A stretch of DNA of 64,000 nt from Pseudomonas sp. BGI-2 (GTDB taxonomy: Bacteria; Pseudomonadota; Gammaproteobacteria; Pseudomonadales; Pseudomonadaceae), in the NCBI RefSeq assembly GCF_004310295.1, contig NZ_SISB01000027.1, positions 1-64,000 on the forward strand, read 5' to 3'. Shown piece after piece: positions 6,831-15,663 of the stretch. How positions within the stretch are numbered: position 1 is the first letter of the stretch; each line of letters opens with the position of its first letter. The notes under the pieces are model-generated. The model was not told the origin of the DNA. It worked only from the letters and a program-made list of their open reading frames with translations, and searched no databases. A program made the translations under genes and the position numbers.

Positions 6831-8528
6831 CTACATAAAATTCCAGCCCTTGATCAATTCGCAGATTTTTGTCACCTCAACGTCAAGCTCTTCCCGAAAA
6901 CTTAAATTTTCCTTGGTAAACTCTTTCGCATAAAGCTCTGCATTATTGACCTTGTCTCGATATACGGGTGACCGGGTAACATTGTAGTGCTGCAAATATT
7001 CAACAAATGACTCATAAGAACCAATAGCCTCCACCTCTCCCAAAGAATTTACTTTTTGAAATGCTTCTTTAGGGACGTAATTCTCAATTTCGCGACACTT
7101 AGTGACCCACGAATAATTCCCCGACATCTTGAGCGATTCGACCGCTTTAATGACCCGAGCCTTGAGCGGAGCACTTTCACTTCGTTGGTCTCCATCGCAA
7201 ACGAGCACTGCATTTTTATTAATTCTCAGAACACTCAATACTTCGTCGATAGTCCCCTCAGGCGGTGACATGTCCAAGTGTGACAATAAACTCCCCCCAA
7301 AAAAAGCAAATTGATAATGGACGCCTTCGCGTAACGTACCGCCACTCCAAATATCTATAAATTTCTTCAAATAAACTCGATCTGACGGCCCCTCTACCCA
7401 AATAAGCCCATTTGACTGAAACAAATCACTGGCCTTATTCCCAAGATCCGCGATCATCCCGTAACTATGTACACTGCTATTTACCAGAGTGCCTACGACC
7501 TCGCCGGCCTCTTTCTGAATATGATTGATTTGCGCATGAGGGGAGTTACTATAAGAGTCAATGGCAATGTTAGAATGCGTTGTTATAAAAATATGGCAAT
7601 CATGCTGAACTGCGAAATGCTCTAGGTATTGGAACAGTTTTCGCTGCAATGTCGGATGCAGATTATTCTCCAGCTCCTCAAACGAAAAAATGTAATCCTT
7701 GACAGATCTATCTTCAATAGCGGGACGTACTAACAGATTTAACAAAACCAGAATAATTGTTTTCAGCCCGCTGCCTGACTGAGAGAGCGGATACAGTCTT
7801 CCATCTTTTTCTGAAAGATAAATCTCCCATAAACCACCCACCTTATGGTACTTCGTGGTAATTTCAACAAACTGGGTGTCGGATCTAAAGATCTGATTCA
7901 GAGACTCAAGTAAAGTCTTGGCAACCAACTCTCTATTGCTATCAGAATAATGAGACAATGAATGAATTATTCGAGTGGCACCTACACCGTTCCCCGTAAA
8001 CTCCAAATCATCTTCACCATACTCCGGCACGATATCCCTATCTGCCAACAACCTGACATGCTTCTTTGGTAAAATCTGTGCATTATCAGCTATAAACCCT
8101 TCGAATTTATTGCGAAAATCATCATTCGAATATCTTGTCGCTAGAACACTCGCCTCAAAATCGGAAACTTCACAACCAACCTCCTTGAACCGAACCTGGT
8201 CTGGGCGCTGGATATAACTCACTAGCGCACCTGACAAATGATCATGACTTATAGTTGGAGGCGGCTCTTCATCCTCATAATATGACTCATCAAAATTCAA
8301 GCCATTGAAAATATCAGGCTCAAGGGTTTCAAAAAGCTCAACCTCGTGAAATGCCGTGCCACTTAACCCTTCAGCGTTACAGAGCGCATCTAAAATCTCA
8401 AGAAAAGTCGACTTCCCAACATTATTTCTTCCGACCAGCAAGTTAATTGGCTTTATCGAATAAAAACTAGCACCCCGCAACTTGAAACACTTATAATTTT
8501 TTACTGAAAATCCAAAATTTATCGTCAT
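6831..8528 (-). CDS. OLD-family ATPase-nuclease (AAA ATPase plus TOPRIM)
   Basis: A 565-residue protein with an N-terminal ABC-type ATPase (FGFSVKNYKCFK start, Walker A GRNNVGKST near residue 35, signature region LSQSGSGLKT, Walker B region YIFSFEELENNLHP) and a C-terminal TOPRIM domain (WVEGPSDRVYLKKF, then VLVCDGDQRS). This is the OLD nuclease layout known from the P2 Old phage-exclusion protein and other defence systems. The start MTINFGFS at 8528 is preferred to 8561. The gene is markedly AT-rich against its neighbours, with A/T third positions, which indicates recent acquisition. No helicase (GajB), reverse transcriptase or other partner is adjacent, so it would be a stand-alone class 1 type. 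Confidence 0.88.
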   Translation of the reverse strand: MTINFGFSVKNYKCFKLRGASFYSIKPINLLVGRNNVGKSTFLEILDALCNAEGLSGTAFHEVELFETLEPDIFNGLNFDESYYEDEEPPPTISHDHLSGALVSYIQRPDQVRFKEVGCEVSDFEASVLATRYSNDDFRNKFEGFIADNAQILPKKHVRLLADRDIVPEYGEDDLEFTGNGVGATRIIHSLSHYSDSNRELVAKTLLESLNQIFRSDTQFVEITTKYHKVGGLWEIYLSEKDGRLYPLSQSGSGLKTIILVLLNLLVRPAIEDRSVKDYIFSFEELENNLHPTLQRKLFQYLEHFAVQHDCHIFITTHSNIAIDSYSNSPHAQINHIQKEAGEVVGTLVNSSVHSYGMIADLGNKASDLFQSNGLIWVEGPSDRVYLKKFIDIWSGGTLREGVHYQFAFFGGSLLSHLDMSPPEGTIDEVLSVLRINKNAVLVCDGDQRSESAPLKARVIKAVESLKMSGNYSWVTKCREIENYVPKEAFQKVNSLGEVEAIGSYESFVEYLQHYNVTRSPVYRDKVNNAELYAKEFTKENLSFREELDVEVTKICELIKGWNFM

Positions 8529-8726
8529 AACTATCCATTGACTATTTCGACAGAGAATCATTCTGCCATCATCTCAAAGGATATTACTATTACCGAATAA
8601 AACTCAAGTATTGTCAGTACGTAAACCGCGTTCTTCCACGCTCAACCGTTACTACCTAAAATGAGCCGATGCACCCCGTCATACGACACGTACAAACGCA
8701 GTGCATGAGGAACCTTCACACTGGAA

Positions 8727-9035
8727 CTATCGCTCTATCGGCGTGATATCCACAATCGTCCCGTTGGTCACCATCACCATCATGTACTTGTCATTGATCT
8801 GCACCCACTGCGACTGTTCCTTCGGCGCTTTCAAGCCTTTCGCTTTCCAGTTGCCGATCGCTTTTTCGCTGCGCTGGTAAATGTCCGGGGCGCGGTCGCC
8901 GACCACCAGTTGGCGGGAGTTGTTAATCCCGGGCTGGACGGTTTTTGCGGGGGGATCATCCGCCTGAACGATGGGGTTGATACCGGCGAGGCCTGCGACG
9001 AGGGCAAGGCTGGCGATAAGGGTCTTGTTGTTCAT
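8727..9035 (-). CDS. RcnB-like periplasmic protein
   Basis: A 102-residue exported protein: signal peptide about 1-25 (KTLIASLALVAGLAG…VQADDPP), then a short RcnB-like domain (VVGDRAPDIYQRSEKAIGNW, WVQINDKYMMVMVTNGTIVD). RcnB proteins influence nickel/cobalt homeostasis in the periplasm of enterobacteria, but many Pseudomonas paralogues have no known metal role. A good ribosome binding site (GGAGG) lies upstream of the start on the minus strand. No metal exporter is nearby. Confidence 0.8.
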   Translation of the reverse strand: MNNKTLIASLALVAGLAGINPIVQADDPPAKTVQPGINNSRQLVVGDRAPDIYQRSEKAIGNWKAKGLKAPKEQSQWVQINDKYMMVMVTNGTIVDITPIER

Positions 9036-9184
9036 CGATGAACCTCCAGTAAATTCGTGGCACCTGAACTCCGACTGCTCCCGTGTGGAATCATTCCTTA
9101 CTGTTGCGATGATTCTGCCGCGGAATGTACGGGGAACGGCGCATTCGCCGGGCGTACGCTTGGCAAAAACCAGCAGGATTAGCC

Positions 9185-9770
9185 ATGCACATCGCCATTC
9201 TGACCTTCGACGGCTTCAACGAACTCGACTCCCTGATCGCCTTCGGCATGCTCAGCCGTATCTCCTTGCGTGAGCATCGCCTCGCCGACGCCGCGCGTCA
9301 CGTCGATGAACGGTTTGACCATCGACGCGCACATCGATCTGGCGCAAGCCTGTCAGGCTGACGCGGTGTTGGTGGGCAGTGGCAGGAAGACCCGTGAAGT
9401 GGCTGCCGACCCGGCGATCATGGATCAACTGCGCTTCGACTCAACCCGTCAGTTGCTGGCGGCGCAATGTTCCGGCACCTTTCTGCTGGGCAAGCTCGGC
9501 TTGTTGGGTGACGCACCGGCCTGCACCGACGCCATCAGCAAGCCGTGGGTGCAGGCGGCTGGCGTCAATGTCGTGAATCAGGCGTTCTATGCCAATGGCA
9601 ATATCGCCACGGCGGGGGGATGTCTGTCGGCGCAGTATTTGGCGGTGTGGCTGCTGGCTCGGCTCAAAAGCACTGAAGCGGCGCGAGAGGTGTTGCACCA
9701 TTTCGCGCCGGTGGGTGAGAAGGACGAGTATGTGGCTCGGGGGATGGCGCATATCGAGGGGTTTATCTGA
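9185..9770 (+). pseudogene. DJ-1/PfpI family gene with frameshift
   Basis: The reading frame starts well (HIAILTFDGFNELDSLIAFG) and is lost near 9265. The rest of the protein continues in another frame (SIASPTPRVTSMNGLT…GMAHIEGFI) to 9770. The nucleophile-elbow Cys is still encoded (AAQCSGTFLLG). A few residues seem missing between the two halves, so a small deletion caused the shift. An in-frame GTG at 9270 could allow a truncated product without the first beta-alpha unit, which would be unlikely to fold. Confidence 0.75.
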
Positions 9771-9791
9771 CTCATTGGTTGCCCATTCGGA

Positions 9792-9875
9792 CGCCTTCGC
9801 GAGCAAGCCCGCTCCCACATTGGATCTACGTAGCACTGGAGATCCAATGTGGGAGCGGGCTTGCTCGCGAAGGCG
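9792..9875. repeat. REP pair with perfect 35-bp arms
   Basis: The arms 9792-9826 and 9841-9875 are perfect inverted copies (core GAGCAAGCCCGCTCCCACAT) with a 14-base loop. This is the standard REP doublet of the fluorescens group. Confidence 0.9.
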
Positions 9876-9970
9876 GTATATCAGGCAACAAGAGTTGATG
9901 TTCATGGCTGACGCCTGAAGCCCCACCCTTTATCCTTGGCACTCCGCCGTACCGAGTTCTGGAGTAAGCC

Positions 9971-11782
9971 ATGCCCCATGAAGGCAACCTGTTGCAAGCC
10001 GCTGTCGTTTTTCTGTTCGCGGCGGTGCTCACCGTGCCCTTGGCCAAACGTCTGCAGCTGGGGGCGGTGCTGGGTTACCTGTTTGCCGGGGTCATCATCG
10101 GTCCGTCTGTGCTGGGCTTGATCGGCAATCCGCAAAGCGTCAGCCATATTTCCGAACTCGGCGTGGTGTTGCTGCTGTTCATCATCGGCCTGGAACTGTC
10201 GCCACGACGTTTGTGGGTGATGCGCAAATCGGTCTTCGGCGTCGGTCTGGCGCAGGTGCTGCTGACCGGTTCGGTGATCGGCGTGCTGGCGTTGTTTGTC
10301 TTCGGCCAGTCGTTGAACAGCGCCATCGTGCTCGGCCTAGGCCTGGCGCTGTCATCCACCGCGTTTGGCCTGCAAAGCCTGGCCGAGCGCAAGGAGCTGA
10401 CCAGCCCTCACGGACGCTTGGCGTTTGCGATTCTGCTGTTCCAGGACATCGCCGCGATCCCGTTGATTGCCATGGTGCCGCTGCTGGCGGGCGGCGATCA
10501 CACCACCACGGCGGCCGAAGATTTGAATCACGGCTTGCGGGTGTTGGGCAGCATTGCGGTGGTGGTGATCGGCGGACGGTATCTGCTGCGCCCGGTGTTT
10601 CGCGTGGTCGCCAAGTCCGGTTTGCCCGAGGTGTCCACTGCCACCGCGTTGCTAGTGGTGATTGGCACGGCGTGGCTGATGGACCTGGTCGGTGTGTCGA
10701 TGGCGCTCGGGGCGTTCCTTGCCGGACTGCTGCTGGCGGACTCTGAATACCGTCACGAACTGGAAGCGCAGATCGAGCCGTTCAAGGGCTTGCTGCTGGG
10801 GTTGTTCTTCATCAGCGTCGGCATGGGCGCCAACCTGAGCCTGCTGGTCAGCGCGCCGATCGCGGTGTTGGGGCTGACCCTGCTGCTGATCGCAATCAAA
10901 CTGCCGCTGTTGTTTGTGGTCGGCCGATTGGCCGGCGGGTTGGGCAAAGTCAGCGCAATTCGCCTCGGCATCGTGCTGGCGGCCGGTGGTGAATTTGCGT
11001 TTGTGGTGTTCAAGATTGGTCGCGACCAGGGTTTGTTTGAGCCGCGTTTGTACGACTTGCTGGTGCTGACCATCACCTTGTCCATGGCGGTCACGCCGCT
11101 GTTGTTGCTGCTGTGCGCACGCCTGTATTCGCCGAGGGTGCAGCCCGTGGTGGTGCCGGAGAAATTCCGCGAAATCGACACCGACGCACCGCGCGTGGTG
11201 ATCGCCGGCATGGGCCGGATGGGACAGATCGTGGCGCGGATTCTGCGGGCACAAAACATCAAGTTCGTGGCGCTGGACACCTCCGTGGAAACCATCGAGC
11301 TGTCCCGCAGCTTCGGCGGCGTGCCGGTGTTCTACGGCGACCCGATGCGTCCGGAAATCCTCAGCGCGGCCAAGGTCGAGCAGGCGGAATATTTTGTCAT
11401 CGCCACCGATGACCCGGACACCAACATCAAGACTGCCGAGGTGGTGCACAAGCTTTATCCGCACATCAAAATCATCGCACGGGCACGTAACCGTCAGCAT
11501 GTGCACCGGTTGGTGGATATTGGCGCCGAGGCGATTCGGGAGACCTATTATTCGAGTCTGGAAATGAGCCGCCGCACCCTGGTCGGGCTAGGGCTGACCC
11601 AGGCACAGGCCGATGCGCGGATCAAGCGTTTCAAGCATCACGATGAACAGGTGCTGGAGGCTCAGCATGCGGTTTATGACGATGCAGCGAAGGTGCTGCA
11701 AACCGCTCAGGAAGCCCGGGGGGAATTGGCGCGGTTGTTTGAGGCGGATCAGATGGAGGAGCGCGAAGCCGGTAAGGTTTAA
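9971..11782 (+). CDS. Kef-type monovalent cation:proton antiporter with RCK domain
   Basis: A 603-residue inner-membrane protein of the CPA2 family. About 12 membrane segments fill residues 1-385 (starting AAVVFLFAAVLTVPLAKRL; family motif LLFIIGLELSP). A TrkA-N/RCK nucleotide-binding domain follows at about 405-520 (VVIAGMGRMGQIVARILRA, with D at the end of the second strand), then a charged helical tail. KefB/KefC proteins export K+ in exchange for H+, gated by glutathione adducts. No KefF/KefG quinone reductase partner is adjacent, so the gating ligand is not clear. Ends near a REP pair. Confidence 0.88.
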   Translation: MPHEGNLLQAAVVFLFAAVLTVPLAKRLQLGAVLGYLFAGVIIGPSVLGLIGNPQSVSHISELGVVLLLFIIGLELSPRRLWVMRKSVFGVGLAQVLLTGSVIGVLALFVFGQSLNSAIVLGLGLALSSTAFGLQSLAERKELTSPHGRLAFAILLFQDIAAIPLIAMVPLLAGGDHTTTAAEDLNHGLRVLGSIAVVVIGGRYLLRPVFRVVAKSGLPEVSTATALLVVIGTAWLMDLVGVSMALGAFLAGLLLADSEYRHELEAQIEPFKGLLLGLFFISVGMGANLSLLVSAPIAVLGLTLLLIAIKLPLLFVVGRLAGGLGKVSAIRLGIVLAAGGEFAFVVFKIGRDQGLFEPRLYDLLVLTITLSMAVTPLLLLLCARLYSPRVQPVVVPEKFREIDTDAPRVVIAGMGRMGQIVARILRAQNIKFVALDTSVETIELSRSFGGVPVFYGDPMRPEILSAAKVEQAEYFVIATDDPDTNIKTAEVVHKLYPHIKIIARARNRQHVHRLVDIGAEAIRETYYSSLEMSRRTLVGLGLTQAQADARIKRFKHHDEQVLEAQHAVYDDAAKVLQTAQEARGELARLFEADQMEEREAGKV

Positions 11783-11806
11783 GTCATTTGGTGATAGTGA
11801 TGCCGC

Positions 11807-11874
11807 CTTCGCGGGCAAGCCTCGCTCCTACAGGATTAGCGCAGAACCTGTAGGAGCGAGGCTTGCCCGCGAAG
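11807..11874. repeat. REP pair with perfect 28-bp arms
   Basis: CTTCGCGGGCAAGCCTCGCT… (11807-11834) and its exact reverse complement (11847-11874) flank a 12-base loop. It belongs to the second REP subtype (GTAGGAGCGAGGCTTGCC) and sits between the convergent antiporter and hcnC genes, where it may also serve as a transcript end. Confidence 0.9.
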
Positions 11875-11894
11875 AACGATAACGCGGTGTAATG

Positions 11895-13142
11895 TCAGGC
11901 CAGCTTTCTCAATTCAACGTCCACCGCAAACCGATCCGCCAAAAACGGTGTGATATCCAGCGGCAACGCCTCTCCATTCACCAGCTTATCCAGCAACACC
12001 CCGGTAATCGCCGACGTCAAAATCCCCGTGCGGAAATGCCCACAGGCATTGAGATAACCCTCCACCCCGTTCATTGGCCCGAGAATCGGCAACTCATCCG
12101 GCGACCCCGGCCGCAGCCCGGCCCAGGTCCGTTTGAGGTTCACGTCCGCCAACTCAGGAAGACACCGCACCGCACCCTGCACCAACCCGGCAATTTCCGG
12201 GTAGGTGGTGGTCACGTCGAAGCCTTTGTCCTCCGTCGTGCTACCAATCAGGATCTCGCCATTGTCCTTCTGCGCCACATAACAATCGCTGGTGGTCAGG
12301 CAACCGTTGAGGATTTTCGGCAGGCGCTCGGTCAGCAGAATCTGCCCCTTGACCGGTTTCACCGGTATCCGGATCCCGGTGGCCTGCTCACTCAAATCGG
12401 CCGCCCAGGCACCCGCCGCGTTGATCAGCGTGTTGCAGTGAAACACCCCGGCCTCGGCCGTCTGCACGCCGCTGACGCGGGAACCATGGTGCAAAACCCC
12501 GGTGACATTGGTGTTGAAGTACATGTCTACGCCGTTCTGCCGCGCGCCTTCGGTGTAGGCATCGGCCAGTCGAAACGGGCTGACCTGATGGTCGCAGAGA
12601 AACTCCAGCGCCCCGCTCGCCTCATGGCTGACGCTTGGCTCGGCCTCGCGCAGCGCCGCTTGGTCGAGCCAGCGCACTTGATCCGCCAGGTGTGGAATGC
12701 AGGCGACGATATGCTCGGCGTAGAGGCGGTCTTCATCGTCGTAGATCACGAATTTCAGACCGGTCTGTTCGAACTTGAAATCCATCCCGTGGTTGTCTTT
12801 CAACTCCTGGTGCAGCGCCGGATACATGGCGTTGGACTGCAAGGCAAAATCGAAGAACGACTGCGGCAGGATGTGCGGCGTGCTGGAATCCACCACCACC
12901 GCCGAGCCCTGGGCCTCGCGCTTGCGGTTGACCGACATCATGCGAAAGAAAATCACCCCGCAGCCCAGCCCTACCGACTCGCCGATCGCCCACAGGCCAC
13001 CGGCTGAAGCACGGGTTGCGTTGCCCGGGCGCTTGCAGTCGATCAACGCGACCTTGAGGTTTTTGCGCTTGGACAACTGATAGGCGCAGGACGCCCCGAT
13101 CACACCGCCACCGGCGATGACCACGTCATAGAACTTACTCAT
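11895..13142 (-). CDS. hcnC: Hydrogen cyanide synthase subunit HcnC
   Basis: A 415-residue FAD-dependent amine oxidase-type subunit of HCN synthase, a membrane-associated enzyme that oxidises glycine to HCN and CO2. The dinucleotide motif is DVVIAGGGVIGASCAYQL near the start. Other landmarks shared with known HcnC are GNATRASAGGLWAIGESVGL, CDHQVSPFRLADAY and RTWAGLRPGSPDELPILGP. The start MSKFYD at 13142 overlaps the hcnB stop by eight bases, so translation is coupled. Length and composition are normal. Last gene of the operon. Confidence 0.96.
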   Translation of the reverse strand: MSKFYDVVIAGGGVIGASCAYQLSKRKNLKVALIDCKRPGNATRASAGGLWAIGESVGLGCGVIFFRMMSVNRKREAQGSAVVVDSSTPHILPQSFFDFALQSNAMYPALHQELKDNHGMDFKFEQTGLKFVIYDDEDRLYAEHIVACIPHLADQVRWLDQAALREAEPSVSHEASGALEFLCDHQVSPFRLADAYTEGARQNGVDMYFNTNVTGVLHHGSRVSGVQTAEAGVFHCNTLINAAGAWAADLSEQATGIRIPVKPVKGQILLTERLPKILNGCLTTSDCYVAQKDNGEILIGSTTEDKGFDVTTTYPEIAGLVQGAVRCLPELADVNLKRTWAGLRPGSPDELPILGPMNGVEGYLNACGHFRTGILTSAITGVLLDKLVNGEALPLDITPFLADRFAVDVELRKLA

Positions 13143-14544
13143 GATTTGTGGCCTCCATGCCGACAGAGTGGAACGCAGAAAAGGGAATCGGATCGATCGG
13201 GAAGCGCGGCCGTAACCAGCCAACGTCTTGCCGCCCCGTGACTTCGCGCAAGCGGTCGGTGCAATAGCCGACGCACATGCGTCCCTGACAATCGCCCATG
13301 CTCACGCGGGTGCGCATTTTCAGGCTGGCCAAGTCTTGCACGCCCTGCTCCAGCGCCCGGTCGATATCGGCGCGAGTCGCGTGTTCACAGCGGCAGATCA
13401 CCGTGTCGGCGGCCGGCAGCGCGGTTTGCCCGGCGCCGCGTTCGGTGTAGCGGTCGACCGCGGCGCGAAAGCGCACGATGGCCTTGAGTTTCGACAAATA
13501 GCGGTTGCGCCGTACCAAGGCTAGTTCTGCGTCCAGCACGCCCCGTTGCAACAGGATCGACACGGCCGCGATACGCCCCGCGAGCATCGCCGCTTCGCCA
13601 CCGCGAATCCCGCCCATGTCGCCGGCCAGGTGAACGTGAGGCTCGCTGCTTAGCTGCCAGATATTGGCACTCGCCCGCAGGTAACCGTCGTTGCTGAAGC
13701 CGTGGTTCAGGCCCATTTGCTGACTGAGTTGGGTGCGCGGGATGAAACCGTAGCCGACCGCCAGGGTTTGCGCCGCGATCTGCTCGGCACGGCTCAGGTC
13801 CGGCACCCAGGTGCTGGAATACGGTGCCACGGTCACGGAACTCAGTTCACCGTCGCCCTGCGCCGCCACCACGCCCCAGCCGTAATGCATCGGGATGCCA
13901 TGCAGTTTCAGGAACGCGAGCATGCTCAAGCCATCAAGGAACAGCTGCGGCTTGTTCAGCAGCGACAGGCTTTCCCGAGCGATTTTGCCGAATGCGCACG
14001 CCTCATAAACACCCGCGACGGTCACACCGGACGCGTGCAGCTGACAGGCCACCAGCGGCAATAAAGGTCCGGTGCCGGCTATCACCACGGGGCCCTGAGG
14101 CTTGACCACTCCGCTCTTGATTTGCAATTGCAGGCCGCCCAGCAGGATCACGCCGGGCAAGGTCCAGCCGGGAAACGGCACGCTGCGTTCATGGCAACCG
14201 GCCGCGAGCACCAGTTGCGGATACTCGATTTCCTGCAAATGTTCGTCGGCGTCCAGCACCACCAACGCGCGCGTGCCTTCGGCGCCGATCACGCGGTGGT
14301 TCAGGCGCACGTCAATCAGCGCCGAGTGTGCCTCAAACTCGCCATGCAACTTGGCCAACACTTCCGAATATCGAGGTCCCAGATAGTCGAGTTGCACGCC
14401 ATCGCGCAACGGTCCCCGATAGACCACGCCACCCAGCCGCGAAGCCTCTTCAAGCAACGTGCAACGCACGCCGTGTCGGGCCAGTTCAATGGCCGCAGCC
14501 ATCCCCGCCGGTCCACCGCCGACGATCACCGGAAGCAGGCTCAT
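13135..14544 (-). CDS. hcnB: Hydrogen cyanide synthase subunit HcnB
   Basis: A 469-residue flavoprotein subunit. The N-terminal FAD site is VIVGGGPAGMAAAIELARHG, a second nucleotide-binding site is GPVVIAGTGPLLPLVACQL, and the C-terminal Bfd-like iron-sulfur motif includes CRCEHATRADI and later CQGRMCVGYC. It is thought to pass electrons within the HcnABC complex. Its ATG overlaps the hcnA stop (ATGA), so the two genes are translationally coupled. It appears intact. Confidence 0.96.
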   Translation of the reverse strand: MSLLPVIVGGGPAGMAAAIELARHGVRCTLLEEASRLGGVVYRGPLRDGVQLDYLGPRYSEVLAKLHGEFEAHSALIDVRLNHRVIGAEGTRALVVLDADEHLQEIEYPQLVLAAGCHERSVPFPGWTLPGVILLGGLQLQIKSGVVKPQGPVVIAGTGPLLPLVACQLHASGVTVAGVYEACAFGKIARESLSLLNKPQLFLDGLSMLAFLKLHGIPMHYGWGVVAAQGDGELSSVTVAPYSSTWVPDLSRAEQIAAQTLAVGYGFIPRTQLSQQMGLNHGFSNDGYLRASANIWQLSSEPHVHLAGDMGGIRGGEAAMLAGRIAAVSILLQRGVLDAELALVRRNRYLSKLKAIVRFRAAVDRYTERGAGQTALPAADTVICRCEHATRADIDRALEQGVQDLASLKMRTRVSMGDCQGRMCVGYCTDRLREVTGRQDVGWLRPRFPIDPIPFSAFHSVGMEATNHE

Positions 14545-14855
14545 ACCCCCTCCTGCTCAACGACGCGGTTGACCTGGGTTTCGACCTTCATGCCATCACG
14601 CACGACGGTCTGGCAGGCACGACGTTTGTGCCGGCCATTGATTTTCACCAGGCAGCATTGGCACACGCCCATGCCGCAATAGGCGCCGCTGATTTGGTCG
14701 TGATCGTTGCGGGCCACCTGGCGCAGGCCAAGGGATTGAATGACCGAGAGGACGGTTTCGCCGATGGCGGCGCTGACCGGCTGATTATTGATGTGCACAG
14801 TCATATCCGCCTGCGGCAGCGGCTGGATATCAAACGTTCTGTCTAAGCGTGGCAT
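14541..14855 (-). CDS. hcnA: Hydrogen cyanide synthase subunit HcnA
   Basis: A 104-residue [2Fe-2S] ferredoxin-like subunit. The cluster cysteines lie in GAYCGMGVCQCCLV and KRRACQTVV, and the segment DIQPL…ADMTVHINNQPV matches known HcnA closely. The start MPRLDR at 14855 aligns exactly with the P. aeruginosa HcnA start and gives the same length of 104; the upstream ATG at 14867 overlaps the predicted RsmA site instead. First gene of the operon, behind an ANR-type promoter and a leader of about 155 bases. Confidence 0.96.
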   Translation of the reverse strand: MPRLDRTFDIQPLPQADMTVHINNQPVSAAIGETVLSVIQSLGLRQVARNDHDQISGAYCGMGVCQCCLVKINGRHKRRACQTVVRDGMKVETQVNRVVEQEGV

Positions 14856-14864
14856 TACGATGTT

Positions 14865-14903
14865 CATCCATGATGAGTTCAGGTGAGGTTCCACAGCTCC
14901 TTG
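14865..14903 (-). promoter_or_regulatory. RsmA/CsrA-type sites in the hcnA leader
   Basis: On the minus strand, CATGGATG (14865-14872) matches the CANGGAYG element found at the hcnA ribosome binding site of biocontrol pseudomonads. Two more GGA motifs lie just upstream (GTGGAA near 14892, CAAGGAG at 14897-14903). RsmA/RsmE would block translation and Gac-controlled RsmX/Y/Z RNAs would release it. The motif is seen; the regulation is inferred from the family. Confidence 0.7.
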
Positions 14904-15009
14904 CTGCACTACACCTTGCGGGCCAACGGCTAAAAGCTCGCACCGGTACTTCGACAGCGCAACAAGTGCACGTCAAAGCAATGTAGTCGAAGCCGCAGAA
15001 GGGGCTTGG

Positions 15010-15058
15010 ATCTTTTACGGTAGGAGATATTGCAGAAGAGAATATTGATCCAGGCCAG
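15010..15058 (-). promoter_or_regulatory. ANR (FNR-type) box and promoter of hcnABC
   Basis: On the minus strand, CTGGCCTGGATCAA (15058-15045) fits the TTGGC-N4-ATCAA ANR box except for its first base. A -10 candidate TACCGT lies at 15022-15017, giving a start near 15010. The box is then centred at about -41.5, the usual position for FNR-type activation. This predicts induction under low oxygen, as known for hcn operons. Confidence 0.7.
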
Positions 15059-15086
15059 TGAAAGGCACCGAACCCCAACCCGTCGA

Positions 15087-15626
15087 TCAGTTGGAGAACA
15101 CGTACTCGCCCTTGACCTTTTTCGAGCCAACGAAGCCCAGGTCAGGGAACAACAGGTTTTTTACCCACGCGGCAAAAAACACCATGCCCAAGGTGATTGC
15201 GACGCCAACCCCGGTCATCACCGGGTCTTCTTCATAGCCCTGGAACATCCGCGAGATCTGACTGACGGTCAGAATCACGTAAATGGTGTAGGCCTGCGCC
15301 ACGCTCTTGTAGAAACCCCAGGCAAACGCCAGCGGTACCAACGCCGCAAACAGGGTGAAGAACACCACGGCACCGGGGCCGATCATAGAGCCCAGGAAAA
15401 ACCCTGTGACCGCGCCCAGCAGTGCCTGAACGCACGTCAACGCGATCAGAATGTTGACCTTGAGTGAGTGTTTTTCCAGCAGTGCCGGATCCGCAGTGGC
15501 ACCGATCCAGTAAGCCAGCACCCGATCCTTCACCGCCCCACCGGAGAAAGCCTTGAACGTCTCGGTTTTGGAGCGCCCGGCGTCGAGCATGGCCACCAGT
15601 TGCCGTTTGATTTCCTTTTTGTCCAA
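15087..15626 (-). CDS. Small integral membrane protein, function unknown
   Basis: A 179-residue protein with a soluble N-terminal part of about 55 residues (KKEIKRQLVAMLDAGRSKTE) and four hydrophobic segments (about 58-80, 84-108, 112-130, 138-160). The pattern is reminiscent of YIP1-like membrane proteins but no family motif can be named with confidence. It is the last gene of a minus-strand run (15917-16951 upstream), separated from it by a long inverted repeat. Divergent in role from hcn downstream. Confidence 0.7.
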   Translation of the reverse strand: MDKKEIKRQLVAMLDAGRSKTETFKAFSGGAVKDRVLAYWIGATADPALLEKHSLKVNILIALTCVQALLGAVTGFFLGSMIGPGAVVFFTLFAALVPLAFAWGFYKSVAQAYTIYVILTVSQISRMFQGYEEDPVMTGVGVAITLGMVFFAAWVKNLLFPDLGFVGSKKVKGEYVFSN

Positions 15627-15663
15627 CGTACTTCTCCCCTTTTTAAGCCAAATGCAAAATAAG

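Noticed and set aside
6831..8561. Gabija, PARIS or retron system around the OLD nuclease
   Set aside because: No UvrD-like helicase, second ATPase or reverse transcriptase gene lies on either side; the neighbours are a diguanylate cyclase and an RcnB-like gene.
9792..9875. CRISPR-like repeats from the many REP copies
   Set aside because: The copies occur as inverted pairs scattered between genes, with no regular spacers and no cas genes.
10652..11506. 284-residue minus-strand frame inside the Kef-type gene
   Set aside because: Mirror frame with Gln/His/Asp repeats; the plus-strand gene has complete domains over the same bases.
11892..13007. 371-residue plus-strand frame opposite hcnC
   Set aside because: Antisense to a well-recognised gene, composition rich in Arg/His/Gln, no family pattern.
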